A stretch of DNA of 64,000 nt. Origin: Rhodospirillales bacterium. Its GTDB lineage: Bacteria > Pseudomonadota > Alphaproteobacteria > Reyranellales > Reyranellaceae. Position 1 is the stretch's first letter. Each line of letters opens with the position of its first letter. Under the pieces are notes generated by a model that saw only the letters and a list, made by a program, of their open reading frames with translations, made no database searches and had not been told where the DNA came from. The position numbers and the translations under genes are program-made. Positions 9,372 to 18,258 of the stretch are shown one piece after another. Location: assembly GCA_016699855.1 (NCBI GenBank), contig CP064988.1:1-64000 (forward strand), written 5' to 3'.

Positions 9372-10154
9372 ATGCATCCCGTAGCCGCGGCGCTCGAGCG
9401 CGAACCGCTGCGCAACATCGTGCTGTTGAAGCATCTCGAGGCGTTTCCCGACCACACCACGGCGCACCGCGTCGAACGCGACGGACGGGCCGCGACGCTG
9501 GTGCTGCTGGAGGTCGCGGCGAGCGCCTACGACCGGCGGACCTACCCGTCGGCGCGCCACGCCGCGCTCATCTCCAGCGACCACCCCGATCTCACGCGCG
9601 CCCTGCTGGGCGCGATCCCGCGGGGCGATGGCGTGGTGTTCAAGCTGACCAGCGATGCCGACCGCGCCGCCGTCGACGCGGAATTCTCCCCGCTCCGGCG
9701 CACCACCGCCGTCCTCTCCTTCACCGCGGCTTCCCCCTACGCGCCGGACGCCCGGGCGCGCGTGACCACGGAACCGACGGAGGCGATGTACGCCATCTTC
9801 GAATCGCAGAAGCACGACCGGGACTGGCTCGAACCCCTCCTCCGTTCCGGCCGCGCATTCACCTGCGCGATCGAACGGAACGGGCGGCCACTGGCCGCGT
9901 GCTTCGCCTTCGAGAACCACCGCACGGTCTGGGAGATCGGCGGCGTTTTCACGCCACCGGAGGGGCGTGGACGGGGATACGCCGCCGGCGTGGTCCGGAC
10001 GGCGCTCGCCGAGCTGGGTGCCCGCGGTCTGATCCCGCGCTACCAGGTGCACGACGACAACCTGCCCTCGATCCGCCTCGCCGAGTCCATCGGCCTCGGA
10101 CGGTTCCTTGAGATCACGCACTTCCAGCACACGCCCGAGGGAGGCGCCCGATGA
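9372..10154 (+). CDS. GNAT family N-acetyltransferase
   Basis: A 260-residue protein with a weakly conserved N-terminal half and a C-terminal GNAT domain. The domain has the acetyl-CoA loop VFTPPEGRGRGYAAGVVRTA and the segment VHDDNLPSIRLAESIG, as in the FR47-like branch. The ATG at 9372 lies one base past the stop of the FAH-family gene. The stop overlaps the amidase start as ATGA, so FAH, GNAT and amidase are a translationally coupled run. The acceptor is unknown. Confidence 0.75.
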   Translation: MHPVAAALEREPLRNIVLLKHLEAFPDHTTAHRVERDGRAATLVLLEVAASAYDRRTYPSARHAALISSDHPDLTRALLGAIPRGDGVVFKLTSDADRAAVDAEFSPLRRTTAVLSFTAASPYAPDARARVTTEPTEAMYAIFESQKHDRDWLEPLLRSGRAFTCAIERNGRPLAACFAFENHRTVWEIGGVFTPPEGRGRGYAAGVVRTALAELGARGLIPRYQVHDDNLPSIRLAESIGLGRFLEITHFQHTPEGGAR

Positions 10155-11575
10155 CGTCCGAACTCTGGCGGCTGCCAGCCGACGCCCTGCGCGGCATGAT
10201 CGTGCGCAAGGAGGTCTCGCCGGTCGAGGTGACGGCGGCGGTTCTCGCCCGCGCCGATGTCGCGCAGGCGAAGCTGAACTGTTTCGTGACGCTGTGCCAT
10301 GAGGAGGCGATGCGCGCGGCCCGCGCGGCCGAGGCGGCGGTCATGCGGGGCGGCGCGTTACCGCCGCTGCTCGGGGTGCCCTACCACGTCAAGGACCTGG
10401 TCAACACCGCCGGCGTGCGGACGACCTACGGATCGCTGCTGCACGAGCACAACGTGCCGGCCGAGGACGCCGTGGCGGCCGCGCGGATGAAGGCGGCCGG
10501 CGGCATCCTGATCGGCAAGACCACGACGCCGGAGTTCGGACACAAGTCGCTGACCGACGGCCCTGCGTTCGGCCGCACCGCCAACGCCTGGGACCGGACG
10601 CGCACCGCCGGCGGCTCCAGCGGCGGCGCGGCGGCCGCGATCGCCGCCGGTGCGGCGCCCATCGGCATCGCCACCGACGGCGGCGGCTCGACGCGCGTCC
10701 CGGCGGCGTGCAACGGGCTGGTCGGCCTCAAGCAGAGCAACGGCGTGATACCGCACAGCCAGGTCGCGGACGCCTTCGGCAACCACACCTACGTGACGCC
10801 CCTCAGCCGCACGGTCATGGATACCGCGCTGATGCTCCAGGCGATGGCCGGCGAGGACGCCAGCGACCCCTGGTCGATCGGCGTGCCGGTGCCGGACTTC
10901 GTCGCGGCCGCGCGGCCCGAAGGCGATCTGCGCGGCCGCCGCGTGCTGTGGTCGATGACGCTCGGCAACGAGGTCGTGGCGCGCGACGTCCGCGTGGCGG
11001 TCGAACGCTCATTGCGTGTCCTCGAATCGCTGGGCGCGACGCTGGAGGAACTGCGCGAAGCGCCGCCGTCGATGTACGAGGCATGGCAGGTCATCAACCA
11101 CGGCACGTGGCGGGCGCGCTTCGCCGACATGGTGGCGCGCCATGGCAACGAGATGACGCCGTCGCTGGTGCGCCAGGTGCAGCAGGCGGCCGACTGGACG
11201 GCGGAGGACTACCAGAAGGCGATGTTCACCCGCGCCGCGCTGTTCCGCTGGTTCCAGGGCAAGCTCGCGGCGTTCGACCACATCGTCACCCCGACCCTGT
11301 CGCGCACCGCCCTGCCGATCGAGCAGGACCTGTTCGATCCGATCGAGATCGACGGAAGCGTCGTCGGCGAGCTGCGCACCAGCCTGTTCCCCTACACGAT
11401 GCCCTTCAACATCACCGGCCATCCCGCGATCAGCCTGCCCTGCGGCTTCGCCACCGACGGATTGCCCATCGGGCTCCACGTCGTCGGCCGCTTCCGCGAC
11501 GAGCCCTCCCTCCTGCGGACGGCCGCGTTGTACGAGCGCGCCGACAGCCATCTCGACCGCTGGCCCGATCTCTGA
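10151..11575 (+). CDS. Amidase (amidase signature family)
   Basis: A 474-residue amidase-signature hydrolase. The Ser-cisSer-Lys triad is visible as K81 (in YHVKDLVN), S156 in the GGSSGG signature and S180 in DGGGSTR. The family hydrolyses amides or similar C-N bonds; the substrate is not predictable. It overlaps the upstream GNAT gene by 4 bp and is followed 4 bp later by another GNAT gene. The full-length frame shows no lesions. Confidence 0.87.
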   Translation: MTSELWRLPADALRGMIVRKEVSPVEVTAAVLARADVAQAKLNCFVTLCHEEAMRAARAAEAAVMRGGALPPLLGVPYHVKDLVNTAGVRTTYGSLLHEHNVPAEDAVAAARMKAAGGILIGKTTTPEFGHKSLTDGPAFGRTANAWDRTRTAGGSSGGAAAAIAAGAAPIGIATDGGGSTRVPAACNGLVGLKQSNGVIPHSQVADAFGNHTYVTPLSRTVMDTALMLQAMAGEDASDPWSIGVPVPDFVAAARPEGDLRGRRVLWSMTLGNEVVARDVRVAVERSLRVLESLGATLEELREAPPSMYEAWQVINHGTWRARFADMVARHGNEMTPSLVRQVQQAADWTAEDYQKAMFTRAALFRWFQGKLAAFDHIVTPTLSRTALPIEQDLFDPIEIDGSVVGELRTSLFPYTMPFNITGHPAISLPCGFATDGLPIGLHVVGRFRDEPSLLRTAALYERADSHLDRWPDL

Positions 11576-11579
11576 CCCG

Positions 11580-12125
11580 ATGATCCCCGATCTGGAGACG
11601 CCGCGCCTGCGGCTGCGCGCGCTGACGCTGGACGACGCCGCCGCGACGCAGCTTCTGTTTCCGCATTGGGAGGTCGTGCGCCATCTCAACGCCCGCGTGC
11701 CATGGCCCTATCCCGACGACGGCGCGCTGAACTTCTACCTCGACGTCGAGCTGCCGGCGATGGCGCGGGGCGAGCACTGGACGTGGGCCATCCGGCTCAA
11801 AGATGGAGCTGACCACCACATCGGCGTCATCGGGCTGATGGCCGGCGAGAACGACAACCGGGCCTTCTGGCTGGCGCTGCCGTGGCATGGACAGGGATTG
11901 ATGACCGAGGCCTGCGGACCGGTCACCGAATTCTGGTTCGGCGCGCTGGGCTTCGAGCGGCTGCGCATCCCCAAAGCCGTCGCCAACACGGCGTCGCGCC
12001 GCGTCTCCGTGAAGCAGGGCATGCGCGTGGTCGCGACCGAGGACCGCGACTTCGTCGAAGGCCGTCTACCGGCCGAGATCTGGGAGCTGACGCGCGGCGA
12101 TTGGAACGCCGGCCGACGGGCCTAG
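11580..12125 (+). CDS. GNAT family N-acetyltransferase (RimJ/RimL-like)
   Basis: A 181-residue GNAT protein starting with the LETPRLRLRALTLDDA segment characteristic of the RimJ/RimL (Acetyltransf_3) branch. It has the central WLALPWHGQGLMTEACG acetyl-CoA loop and NTASRRVSVKQGM near the C-terminus. The first arginine of the usual Q/R-x-x-G-x-G/A motif is replaced, with HGQG serving. It begins 4 bp after the amidase stop. Its TAG overlaps the convergent TauD gene's stop at the palindrome CTAG. Confidence 0.78.
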   Translation: MIPDLETPRLRLRALTLDDAAATQLLFPHWEVVRHLNARVPWPYPDDGALNFYLDVELPAMARGEHWTWAIRLKDGADHHIGVIGLMAGENDNRAFWLALPWHGQGLMTEACGPVTEFWFGALGFERLRIPKAVANTASRRVSVKQGMRVVATEDRDFVEGRLPAEIWELTRGDWNAGRRA

Positions 12126-12973
12126 GCCGGACGGTCGCCGGCCAGCGTGATGCGGTGGAGGACGCGCTTGAAGCCGTGATAGTCGTTGATCGGATTGTGC
12201 ATGGCGCAGCGGTTGTCCCAGAACGCCAGCGACCCGGGCCGCCAGACGAACCGGCAGGTGAATTCCGGCCTGATCTGGTGGTGAAACAGGAAATCGAGCA
12301 GACCGTGGCTCTCCCTCTCCGTCCACCCTTCGAAGCGGACGGTGTGGCCGACGTTGAGGAACAGCGCCTTTCGCCCGGTTTCGGGGTGCGTGCGCACGAC
12401 GGGATGCGCGGCCTCGAGCGTCTTCTGCGTCTCGCCGGCCGCCTTCAGCCGGTCCTCGCGCGTTTTGGAGGCGTCGGCTTTGAGCGACGAACTGATGCCG
12501 ACGAGGCCATCGAGCATCGCCCGCATGCCCTGGGAGAGCGTCTCGTAGGCGAGGTATTGGTTGGCGAACTCCGTGTCGCCGCCGTGCGGTGGAATCTCCC
12601 GGGCCAGCAGCATGCTCGCCATCGGCGGCCGCTCCAGATAGGTCGTGTCGGAGTGCCAGACGCCGCCGAAGTTCGTCCGCTCGTGTTCCAGTTTCACCAC
12701 GGGCGTGATCACCGGGCATTCCGGCAGCCCCTTGAGCTGCGGATACTCGACCGGCTCGCCGAACCGCCGCGCGAACGCCAGCTGGCGTTGCGGCGTCATC
12801 TCCTGGTCGCGGAAGAACACCACGAGGTGGTCGAGCCAGGCCTGGCGCAGCTCCGCGACCACGTCGTCGGCCAGATCGGCCGCGAGGTCGACGCCGTGGA
12901 TCTCGGCGCCGAGCGCTCCGGCGACCGGCCGCACGTCGATATGACGGTAATTGCGTCGGATCGACTGGCTCAT
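12122..12973 (-). CDS. TauD/TfdA family Fe(II)/2-oxoglutarate-dependent dioxygenase
   Basis: A 283-residue dioxygenase. The metal ligands are H107 and D109 in GVWHSDTTY, and the distal His is about residue 259 in WDNRCAMHNPINDY. The 2-oxoglutarate-binding Arg lies in HRITLAGD close to the C-terminus. Members hydroxylate sulfonates, aryloxyalkanoates or carnitine-like compounds; the substrate is not identifiable. The start at 12973 has GGAGAG upstream, and the ATG overlaps the TGA of the enoyl-CoA hydratase gene, so the two form a coupled pair. Confidence 0.87.
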   Translation of the reverse strand: MSQSIRRNYRHIDVRPVAGALGAEIHGVDLAADLADDVVAELRQAWLDHLVVFFRDQEMTPQRQLAFARRFGEPVEYPQLKGLPECPVITPVVKLEHERTNFGGVWHSDTTYLERPPMASMLLAREIPPHGGDTEFANQYLAYETLSQGMRAMLDGLVGISSSLKADASKTREDRLKAAGETQKTLEAAHPVVRTHPETGRKALFLNVGHTVRFEGWTERESHGLLDFLFHHQIRPEFTCRFVWRPGSLAFWDNRCAMHNPINDYHGFKRVLHRITLAGDRPA

Positions 12974-13803
12974 GATCGCTCTCCGGAGGCGCCGTCGCGG
13001 GCCCAAGGCGGTAGTTTCTTGTCGAGGAACGCGCGCATGCCTTGATGTGTGTCAGGGCGCCGCAGCAGCGCGACCAGCTCGTGCGCGGCGGCGTCCAGCA
13101 CCTCGGAATCGCCAGCGACGGCGCAGGCGCGCGCGATGCGCTTCACGGCGGCCACGGCGGGCGGGGAATTGCGGCGCAAGTCGTCGAGCACGCCGGCCAG
13201 CGCCGCCTCCGCCTCCATGGCGCTCGCGCATAGATGCCGCCCGATCCCCAGCCGGTATGCCTCGCGCGCGTCGACCACCCGCCCGGTCACGGCCAGATCG
13301 CGCAACGGGCCGGCGCCGATGCGGCGGGCGATGAACGGCAGCACCTGCGAGGGGATGAATCCGGCGCGCGGCTCCGGCACGCCGAACCGGGCGGTCTCGC
13401 GCAGGATCACGACGTCGGAGCAGCACGCCATGCCGAACCCGCCGCCGACCGCCGGACCATCGACGATGGAGATCACCGGCACCGCCAGCGCGTCCAACTC
13501 CATCAACGTGCGGCCGAAACCGCGGTAGGGCTCGTAGAGCGGATCCGGGTCACCCGCCGCCGGCGCCGCCGGCAGATCCCGCATCGCCCCGATGTCACCG
13601 CCGGCGCAGAACGCGCCGCCGCTTCCGCGCAGCACCAGCGCCCGCACCGCGCCCGACGTCCGCACGCGCCCGAGCGCATCGGCGATCTCGCCCATCATGG
13701 CGTGGGTCAGCGCGTTGCGACGTTCCGGCCTGTTGAACGTGATCGACGCCACGTCGCCGTCCAGCGAGAAAAGAATAGAGTCGTAGCGCGGCGCTCCGGA
13801 CAT
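12970..13803 (-). CDS. Enoyl-CoA hydratase/isomerase (crotonase) family protein
   Basis: A 277-residue crotonase-fold enzyme. Oxyanion-hole segments are GSGGAFCAGGDIGAM near residues 60-74 and GPAVGGGFGMACCSD further on. The catalytic-glutamate position of typical hydratases is occupied in FGVPEPRAGF. The family hydrates or isomerises acyl-CoA thioesters. It starts at 13803, 49 bp from the divergent mepA-like gene. Its stop overlaps the dioxygenase start (ATGA). Confidence 0.83.
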   Translation of the reverse strand: MSGAPRYDSILFSLDGDVASITFNRPERRNALTHAMMGEIADALGRVRTSGAVRALVLRGSGGAFCAGGDIGAMRDLPAAPAAGDPDPLYEPYRGFGRTLMELDALAVPVISIVDGPAVGGGFGMACCSDVVILRETARFGVPEPRAGFIPSQVLPFIARRIGAGPLRDLAVTGRVVDAREAYRLGIGRHLCASAMEAEAALAGVLDDLRRNSPPAVAAVKRIARACAVAGDSEVLDAAAHELVALLRRPDTHQGMRAFLDKKLPPWARDGASGERS

Positions 13804-13852
13804 GGGCAGAGTATATAGCCGAGACTTCGAATCACGGGTACCCGTCCGCCGC

Positions 13853-14701
13853 ATGACCGCCATCGCCGCCGCCCCGCGTTTCCGCCGCGCCGTCGCGGTC
13901 CTCGGCCTGCTCGCCGTCTGCGGCGTGGTGCGACCGGCCGCCGCGCAGGCGCCGTCGACCCCCGCGGCCGGCCCCCAACGCATCCACGGCATCTACATGA
14001 ACGGCTGCATCGCCGGTGCCCAGCCGCTGCCCCTGGAAGGGCCTGGCTACGAGGTCATCCGCGTCAGCCGCAACCGCTACTGGGGCCACGCGCGCGCGGT
14101 GGAGTTCGTGCGCGAATTCGGCCGCGCGATCGACCGGCTCGGCCTGTCGCACGTCTATATCGGCGACATCTCGCAGCCGCGCGGCGGACGCATGAGCTTC
14201 GGCCATGCCAGCCATCAGGTCGGCCTCGACATCGACATCTGGTTCGAACAGTCCAAGCGGCCCCGCATACCGGTGGCGAAGCGCGAGGAGCCCGTCCTGC
14301 GGTCCCTCGTGCTGAAGGGCGAGGCCGGTATCGACGACGCCGTCTGGCAGCCAGCCCACGCCATCCTGCTGCGGACCGCAGCGCAGGCGCCGGAAGTCGA
14401 CCGGATATTCGTCAATAAGTGGATCAAGCACCGCCTGTGCGAGACCACGACAGGCGACCGCGCGTGGCTGCGCAAGATCGTGCCGTGGTACTACCACGAC
14501 GCCCATTTCCACGTCCGTCTGCACTGCCCGCCGGGCGACCGCGGCTGCGTCGCGCAGGCGCCGGTGCCTTCCGGCGACGGCTGCGGCAAGGCGCTGGCGG
14601 ACTGGTTCGCCCTGCCCGATCCGAGCACGCTGCCGCAGGGACCGGCCATTCGACCGCCGAAGCCGCCAGCGGCGTGCGAAACGGTCCTGGCGGGGCCTTA
14701 G
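13853..14701 (+). CDS. mepA: Penicillin-insensitive murein endopeptidase (MepA family)
   Basis: A 282-residue secreted LAS-family metallopeptidase. It has an N-terminal signal peptide (a basic start, a hydrophobic AVAVLGLLAVCGVV core and AAAQA as the likely cleavage region). Zinc ligands H121 and D128 lie in SHQVGLDID, and the C-terminal HFHVRLHCP supplies the third ligand. E. coli MepA cleaves D,D- and L,D-peptide cross-links in periplasmic peptidoglycan. The C-terminal Cys-rich tail is typical of the family. A promoter-like AT stretch (gtatatagcc) lies just upstream in the divergent spacer. Confidence 0.85.
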   Translation: MTAIAAAPRFRRAVAVLGLLAVCGVVRPAAAQAPSTPAAGPQRIHGIYMNGCIAGAQPLPLEGPGYEVIRVSRNRYWGHARAVEFVREFGRAIDRLGLSHVYIGDISQPRGGRMSFGHASHQVGLDIDIWFEQSKRPRIPVAKREEPVLRSLVLKGEAGIDDAVWQPAHAILLRTAAQAPEVDRIFVNKWIKHRLCETTTGDRAWLRKIVPWYYHDAHFHVRLHCPPGDRGCVAQAPVPSGDGCGKALADWFALPDPSTLPQGPAIRPPKPPAACETVLAGP

Positions 14702-14715
14702 TCGGACGCCCGCCG

Positions 14716-15565
14716 TCAGCCGACGATCGCCTGCGGCGCCCGAGCGCGGGTTCGATCGCGGCGCGCTGGGCCGCCGACGCCGGCGGAATCGGAGCGCGCG
14801 GAACCCCGGCGTCGATCCCTTGGAGCGACTGGGCGAAACGCGCGCACGCCGGCAGATTGTCGCCGACGGCGCCGTTCCACACCGGCAGCAGCGCGCGGTG
14901 CGACGCGCGCGCCCGGGCGTGGTCGCCGGCCCTCACGGCGTCCCACAAGCGCCACGCAGGCCCCGGGCGCGGCGGTGAGGATCGCCGCGACCGGCCCATG
15001 GGCACCGAGCGCGAACACCGAGTACAGCAGGTCGTCGACGGCGCTGAAGATCAGCCGGTCGGGCGGCGCGTCGATCATCAGGTCGGCGAAGAGCTTGAGG
15101 TCGCCGCCACTCTGCTTGACCCCGGCGACGCCGGGAACCTCGCGGAAGATGCGGCACCAGAGCGCCGGCGACAGGTATGTCCACGGCACGGCGTTGTCGA
15201 TGATGATCGGCACGCCGGTGTCTCGGCCGCCACGACGGGGAAATGCTCGACCATCGCGTCGTCGGTCGGCCGGATCAGGTAGTGCACCGGAGTCACCTGG
15301 AGCGCCACCGCTTTCATGTCGCGCAGCGCCTCGCCGCGGATGACGCCGCGCGCGTGCTCTCGACGATGATGCCGCCGACCACCGGCACCCGCCCGGCCGC
15401 CTAGACCTTGGCCGCGATCAGGTCGCGGCACTCGGCACCCTCCGGCGCGTGACCGTCGCCGGCGGCTACCAGCCGATCGATCTGCGCCTTGACCTTCGAC
15501 AACTCGATGTCGCCCGCCGTGGTGAACGGCGTCGTGGTTGGCGCGATGATCCCCCGCAGGGTCAT
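14716..15565 (-). pseudogene. Decayed dihydrodipicolinate synthase-family gene
   Basis: The minus-strand frames together rebuild a DapA-family protein: MTLRGIIAPTTTPF at 15565, then VALQVTPVHYLIRP, then PIIIDNAVPWTYLSP with GVKQSGGDLK, ending APQAIVG and a stop at 14716. Lesions visible are loss of about 12 residues around the GGSTGE motif after LVAAG, a TAG at 15403-15401, and frameshifts near 15350, 15225, 14960 and 14745. This many independent hits mean true decay, not sequencing noise. It lies 36 bp from an IS630 element, which may have cut it off from its promoter. An intact paralogue-like family member is at 7035-7976. Confidence 0.85.
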
Positions 15566-15601
15566 CGCGCTTCCGTCCCTCGTTCCTGGATGCGGAGTCT
15601 A

Positions 15602-15613
15602 GAGCAGATTCCC
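15602..15613 (+). repeat. IS630 terminal inverted repeat (left)
   Basis: GAGCAGATTCCC; it matches the right end inverted, except for two swapped bases (AG versus GA). It is preceded by the TA target site. Confidence 0.75.
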
Positions 15614-15614
15614 G

Positions 15615-16559
15615 TTAATCGCAGCCGTAGCCTGCATGGGCGAAGAAGTTTTGACAGTCCTGCGGCTTGAAGCTCCGTAGAGCGTCCGCGGTGGCGGCCT
15701 CGAGGGTGTCGATGGTCCTGGCCGCGAGCTTGCGGACGTGCGCCTTGAGCTTGGCGAAGGCGTTCTCGATGGGGTTGAGATCCGGGGAGTAGGGCGGCAG
15801 GTAGAGCGGCGTCGCGCCGCTGGCCTCGATGGCCTGCCTGACGCCGGAGACCTTGTGGGCGGCGAGGTTGTCCATCACGACGATGTCGCCCGGGCGCAGG
15901 GCCGGGGCCAGCATCCGCTCGCACCATGCCCGGAAGGCGTCGCCGTCCATCGGCCCGTCGAGGACCATCGGGGCGAGGAAGCCGGCCAGCGTCAGCCCGC
16001 CGACGAAGGTCACGGTCTTCCAGTGTCCGTGGGGGATGGCGGCGCGGCAGCGCCGGCCTCTGGGCGCCCAGCCGCGCAGGCGCGCCATCTTGGTCGACAG
16101 CCCGCTCTCGTCGATGAACACCAGCTTCGCGGCGGCGAGGCCGGGCTGGCCTTCCAGCCACGCCCGCCGGGCCTCCTTCACGTCCGGACGCTCCCGCTCG
16201 CTGGCGTGCGCGGTCTTTTTATACGTCTGGCCGCGGCGGTCGAGGAACTTCCAGACCGCCGTCCGCACCACCCTCAACCCGCGCTCCGCCGCGAGCCGCT
16301 CGACCATCTCGTCGAGCGTCGTGTCGGGCTTCTCCTCCAGCGACCCCAGGATGAAGTCCGCGTGCGCGTCCAGCACCGAACCCTTCGGCTTGCCCTGCGC
16401 CGCCGGCCGCACGTCGCCCTGCGCGCGCTTCAGCCGGCCCCACGCGCCCGCCGTCGCCTTCCCGATCGAGAACCGGACCGCCGCCTCACCCGTCGACAGC
16501 CCGGCCTCCAACGCGGCGACCACCCGTTCCCGCAGATCCTGACTGTACGCCTTGCCCAT
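15615..16559 (-). CDS. IS630 family transposase
   Basis: A DDE transposase of the IS630/Tc1-mariner type. An N-terminal helix-turn-helix region starts at AYSQDLRERVV. The catalytic acidic residues (numbered from the longer start) are D155 in VFIDESG, D235 in VMDNLAAHK and E270 in SPDLNPIEN. Many IS630 copies split this gene into two frames; here it is continuous. The start at 16559 was preferred because GGAGG lies five bases upstream; an in-frame ATG at 16574 is an alternative. Confidence 0.9.
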   Translation of the reverse strand: MGKAYSQDLRERVVAALEAGLSTGEAAVRFSIGKATAGAWGRLKRAQGDVRPAAQGKPKGSVLDAHADFILGSLEEKPDTTLDEMVERLAAERGLRVVRTAVWKFLDRRGQTYKKTAHASERERPDVKEARRAWLEGQPGLAAAKLVFIDESGLSTKMARLRGWAPRGRRCRAAIPHGHWKTVTFVGGLTLAGFLAPMVLDGPMDGDAFRAWCERMLAPALRPGDIVVMDNLAAHKVSGVRQAIEASGATPLYLPPYSPDLNPIENAFAKLKAHVRKLAARTIDTLEAATADALRSFKPQDCQNFFAHAGYGCD

Positions 16560-16634
16560 CGGCCCCTCCGACATCCGTCGAGGAATCGAATCATCTCCAC
16601 CTCGCCTTGGGAATCCCCCGCGACTCGCGTTTCA

Positions 16635-16646
16635 GGGAATTCGCTC
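16635..16646 (-). repeat. IS630 terminal inverted repeat (right)
   Basis: GGGAATTCGCTC on the plus strand, the inverted counterpart of the left end. It is followed by the duplicated TA at 16647-16648. Confidence 0.75.
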
Positions 16647-16676
16647 TAGCCGGCGTCCCGACGGGCGGGAAGCCGG

Positions 16677-17480
16677 CTACTCGCCCTGCTGCAGCAGCGT
16701 GCCGTCGCGGCGCGAGAGGTGGAAACACCACAGGAAGATGCGGAACCCCAGCGCCAGATAGAGCAGGCTGAGGCCGAAGGCCGGCGCCAGCAGATCCCAG
16801 CGGGCGACCTGCTGCGTCAGGATCGAGCGCATGCCCTCGAACACGTAGGCGGTCGGCACGCACCACGCCACCACCTGGAGCCATCCGGGCAGCGCCGAGA
16901 CGGGATAGTAGACGCCACTGATGGGCAGCAGGATGAAGATACCGGCCCAGGCGAAGGTCTCGGCGCTCAGACCCATGCGCATGATCAGGCCGGCCATGGA
17001 CAATCCGACCGACCAGCCGAACATCTGCAGGATGAGGAAGAACGCCAGCAACGCCGGGCCGATCTGGTAGATCGAGAAGCCGAAGAACGCCCATGCCAGC
17101 AGCGACACCGGGATCATGCCCAGCAGCGTGCGCAGCAGCGACACGGTGACGATGCCGGCGGCCAGCTCGATCGGCCGCAGCGGGCTGACGAAGAGATGGC
17201 CGAGGTTGCGCGACCACATCTCCTCGAGGAAGGCGATCGACAGCGAGAGGTTGCCGCGGATCAGCACCTCCCACAGCAGCAGGCCCGAGAGCAGCACGCC
17301 GAAGGCCTGGGCCACGTAGTTGGTCTGGAGCGCCAGGAACTGGCTGAGGAAGCCCCACATCACCATCTGGACGGCGGGCCAGTAGATCGAGTCGAGGATG
17401 CGCAGCCACGAGCTGCGGAACAGGTAGAGGTGCCTCAGCACGACGGCGCCGATCCGGCGGAAGGAGATGCCCGCCACCAT
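16677..17480 (-). CDS. ABC-2 type transporter permease
   Basis: A 267-residue membrane protein with six predicted hydrophobic segments and the ABC-2 family layout (NodJ/DrrB-like), ending in a basic, charged tail. It would form the channel of an exporter, with substrate unknown. Its ATG shares a base with the stop of the upstream ATPase gene (TGATG), so the two are coupled. The IS630 element sits 30 bp beyond its stop codon and leaves it intact. Confidence 0.83.
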   Translation of the reverse strand: MVAGISFRRIGAVVLRHLYLFRSSWLRILDSIYWPAVQMVMWGFLSQFLALQTNYVAQAFGVLLSGLLLWEVLIRGNLSLSIAFLEEMWSRNLGHLFVSPLRPIELAAGIVTVSLLRTLLGMIPVSLLAWAFFGFSIYQIGPALLAFFLILQMFGWSVGLSMAGLIMRMGLSAETFAWAGIFILLPISGVYYPVSALPGWLQVVAWCVPTAYVFEGMRSILTQQVARWDLLAPAFGLSLLYLALGFRIFLWCFHLSRRDGTLLQQGE

Positions 17481-18247
17481 CACGCCGCCGGCCGCTTGAG
17501 GTCGTCGAGGCCGCGCTGGCGGCCGCGGGCCATGTCGAGGAACACCTCCTCCATGTCGCTGCGCCCGAACCGCTCGATCAGCGCCGCCGGCGATCCGCGC
17601 TCGAACACGCGGCCGTTCTGCATCATGACGACATCGTCGCACATGCGCTCGACCTCCGCCATGTTGTGCGACGCCAGCAGGATCGTGGCGCCGGTCTCGG
17701 CCTGGTAGTCCTTGAGCAGCGTGCGCACCCAGTCGGCGGTGTCGGGATCCAGCGACGCCGTCGGCTCGTCGAGCAGAAGCACGTCGGGCGTGTTGATCAG
17801 CGCCTTCGCGAGCGCCACCCGGGTCTTCTGTCCGGCCGAGAGCTTGCCGGCGGGACGCTCCATCAGATCGGCGACCTGCATCCGCTCCGTGATCTCCGCC
17901 AACCGTCCGCGCACGTCGGCGACGCCGTAGAGACGGGCGTAGAAGTCGAGGTTCTGCCGCACGGTCAGGCGGTGCGGCAGGTCGACGTAAGGCGACGAGA
18001 AGTTCATCCGCGGCAGCGCGCGGTGGCGTTGCCGCCGCATGTCGACGCCGAGCACGTGGACGTCGCCGGACGTCGGCACCAGCAGGCCTAGCAGCATCGA
18101 GATGGTCGTCGTCTTGCCGGCGCCGTTGCCACCGAGCAGGCCCAGCACGGCGCCGCGCGGGACGACGAACGACAGGTCGTCGACCGCAACGAGATCCTTG
18201 TAGACCTTGCGCAGATGCGCGACCTCGATGGCGGGCGCCGCGGTCAA
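17480..18247 (-). CDS. ABC transporter ATP-binding protein (ABC-2 exporter type)
   Basis: A 255-residue ATPase with Walker A GGNGAGKTTT near residue 43, the signature LSAGQKTRVALAKAL, Walker B VLLLDEPTASLDP and the H-loop ASHNMAEVERM. It resembles NatA/DrrA exporters. No ATG is available near the conserved start; a TTG at 18247, just after the aminotransferase stop, gives a protein beginning LTAAPAIEVAHLRKVY. It is coupled to the permease gene. Substrate class (drug, glycan or lipid) cannot be told from sequence. Confidence 0.82.
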   Translation of the reverse strand: MTAAPAIEVAHLRKVYKDLVAVDDLSFVVPRGAVLGLLGGNGAGKTTTISMLLGLLVPTSGDVHVLGVDMRRQRHRALPRMNFSSPYVDLPHRLTVRQNLDFYARLYGVADVRGRLAEITERMQVADLMERPAGKLSAGQKTRVALAKALINTPDVLLLDEPTASLDPDTADWVRTLLKDYQAETGATILLASHNMAEVERMCDDVVMMQNGRVFERGSPAALIERFGRSDMEEVFLDMARGRQRGLDDLKRPAA

Positions 18248-18258
18248 ATCCCGTCGCC

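Larger units (their letters stand above)
15602..16646 (-). mobile_element. IS630-type insertion sequence, complete
   Basis: The 1045-bp element is bounded by imperfect inverted repeats: GAGCAGATTCCC at 15602 and, inverted, GAGCGAATTCCC ending at 16646 (10 of 12 identical). A TA dinucleotide lies on each side (15600-15601 and 16647-16648), the target duplication expected of IS630/Tc1-mariner transposition. The single transposase gene fills almost the whole element and is in one uninterrupted frame, so the copy may be recent and active. Confidence 0.85.
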
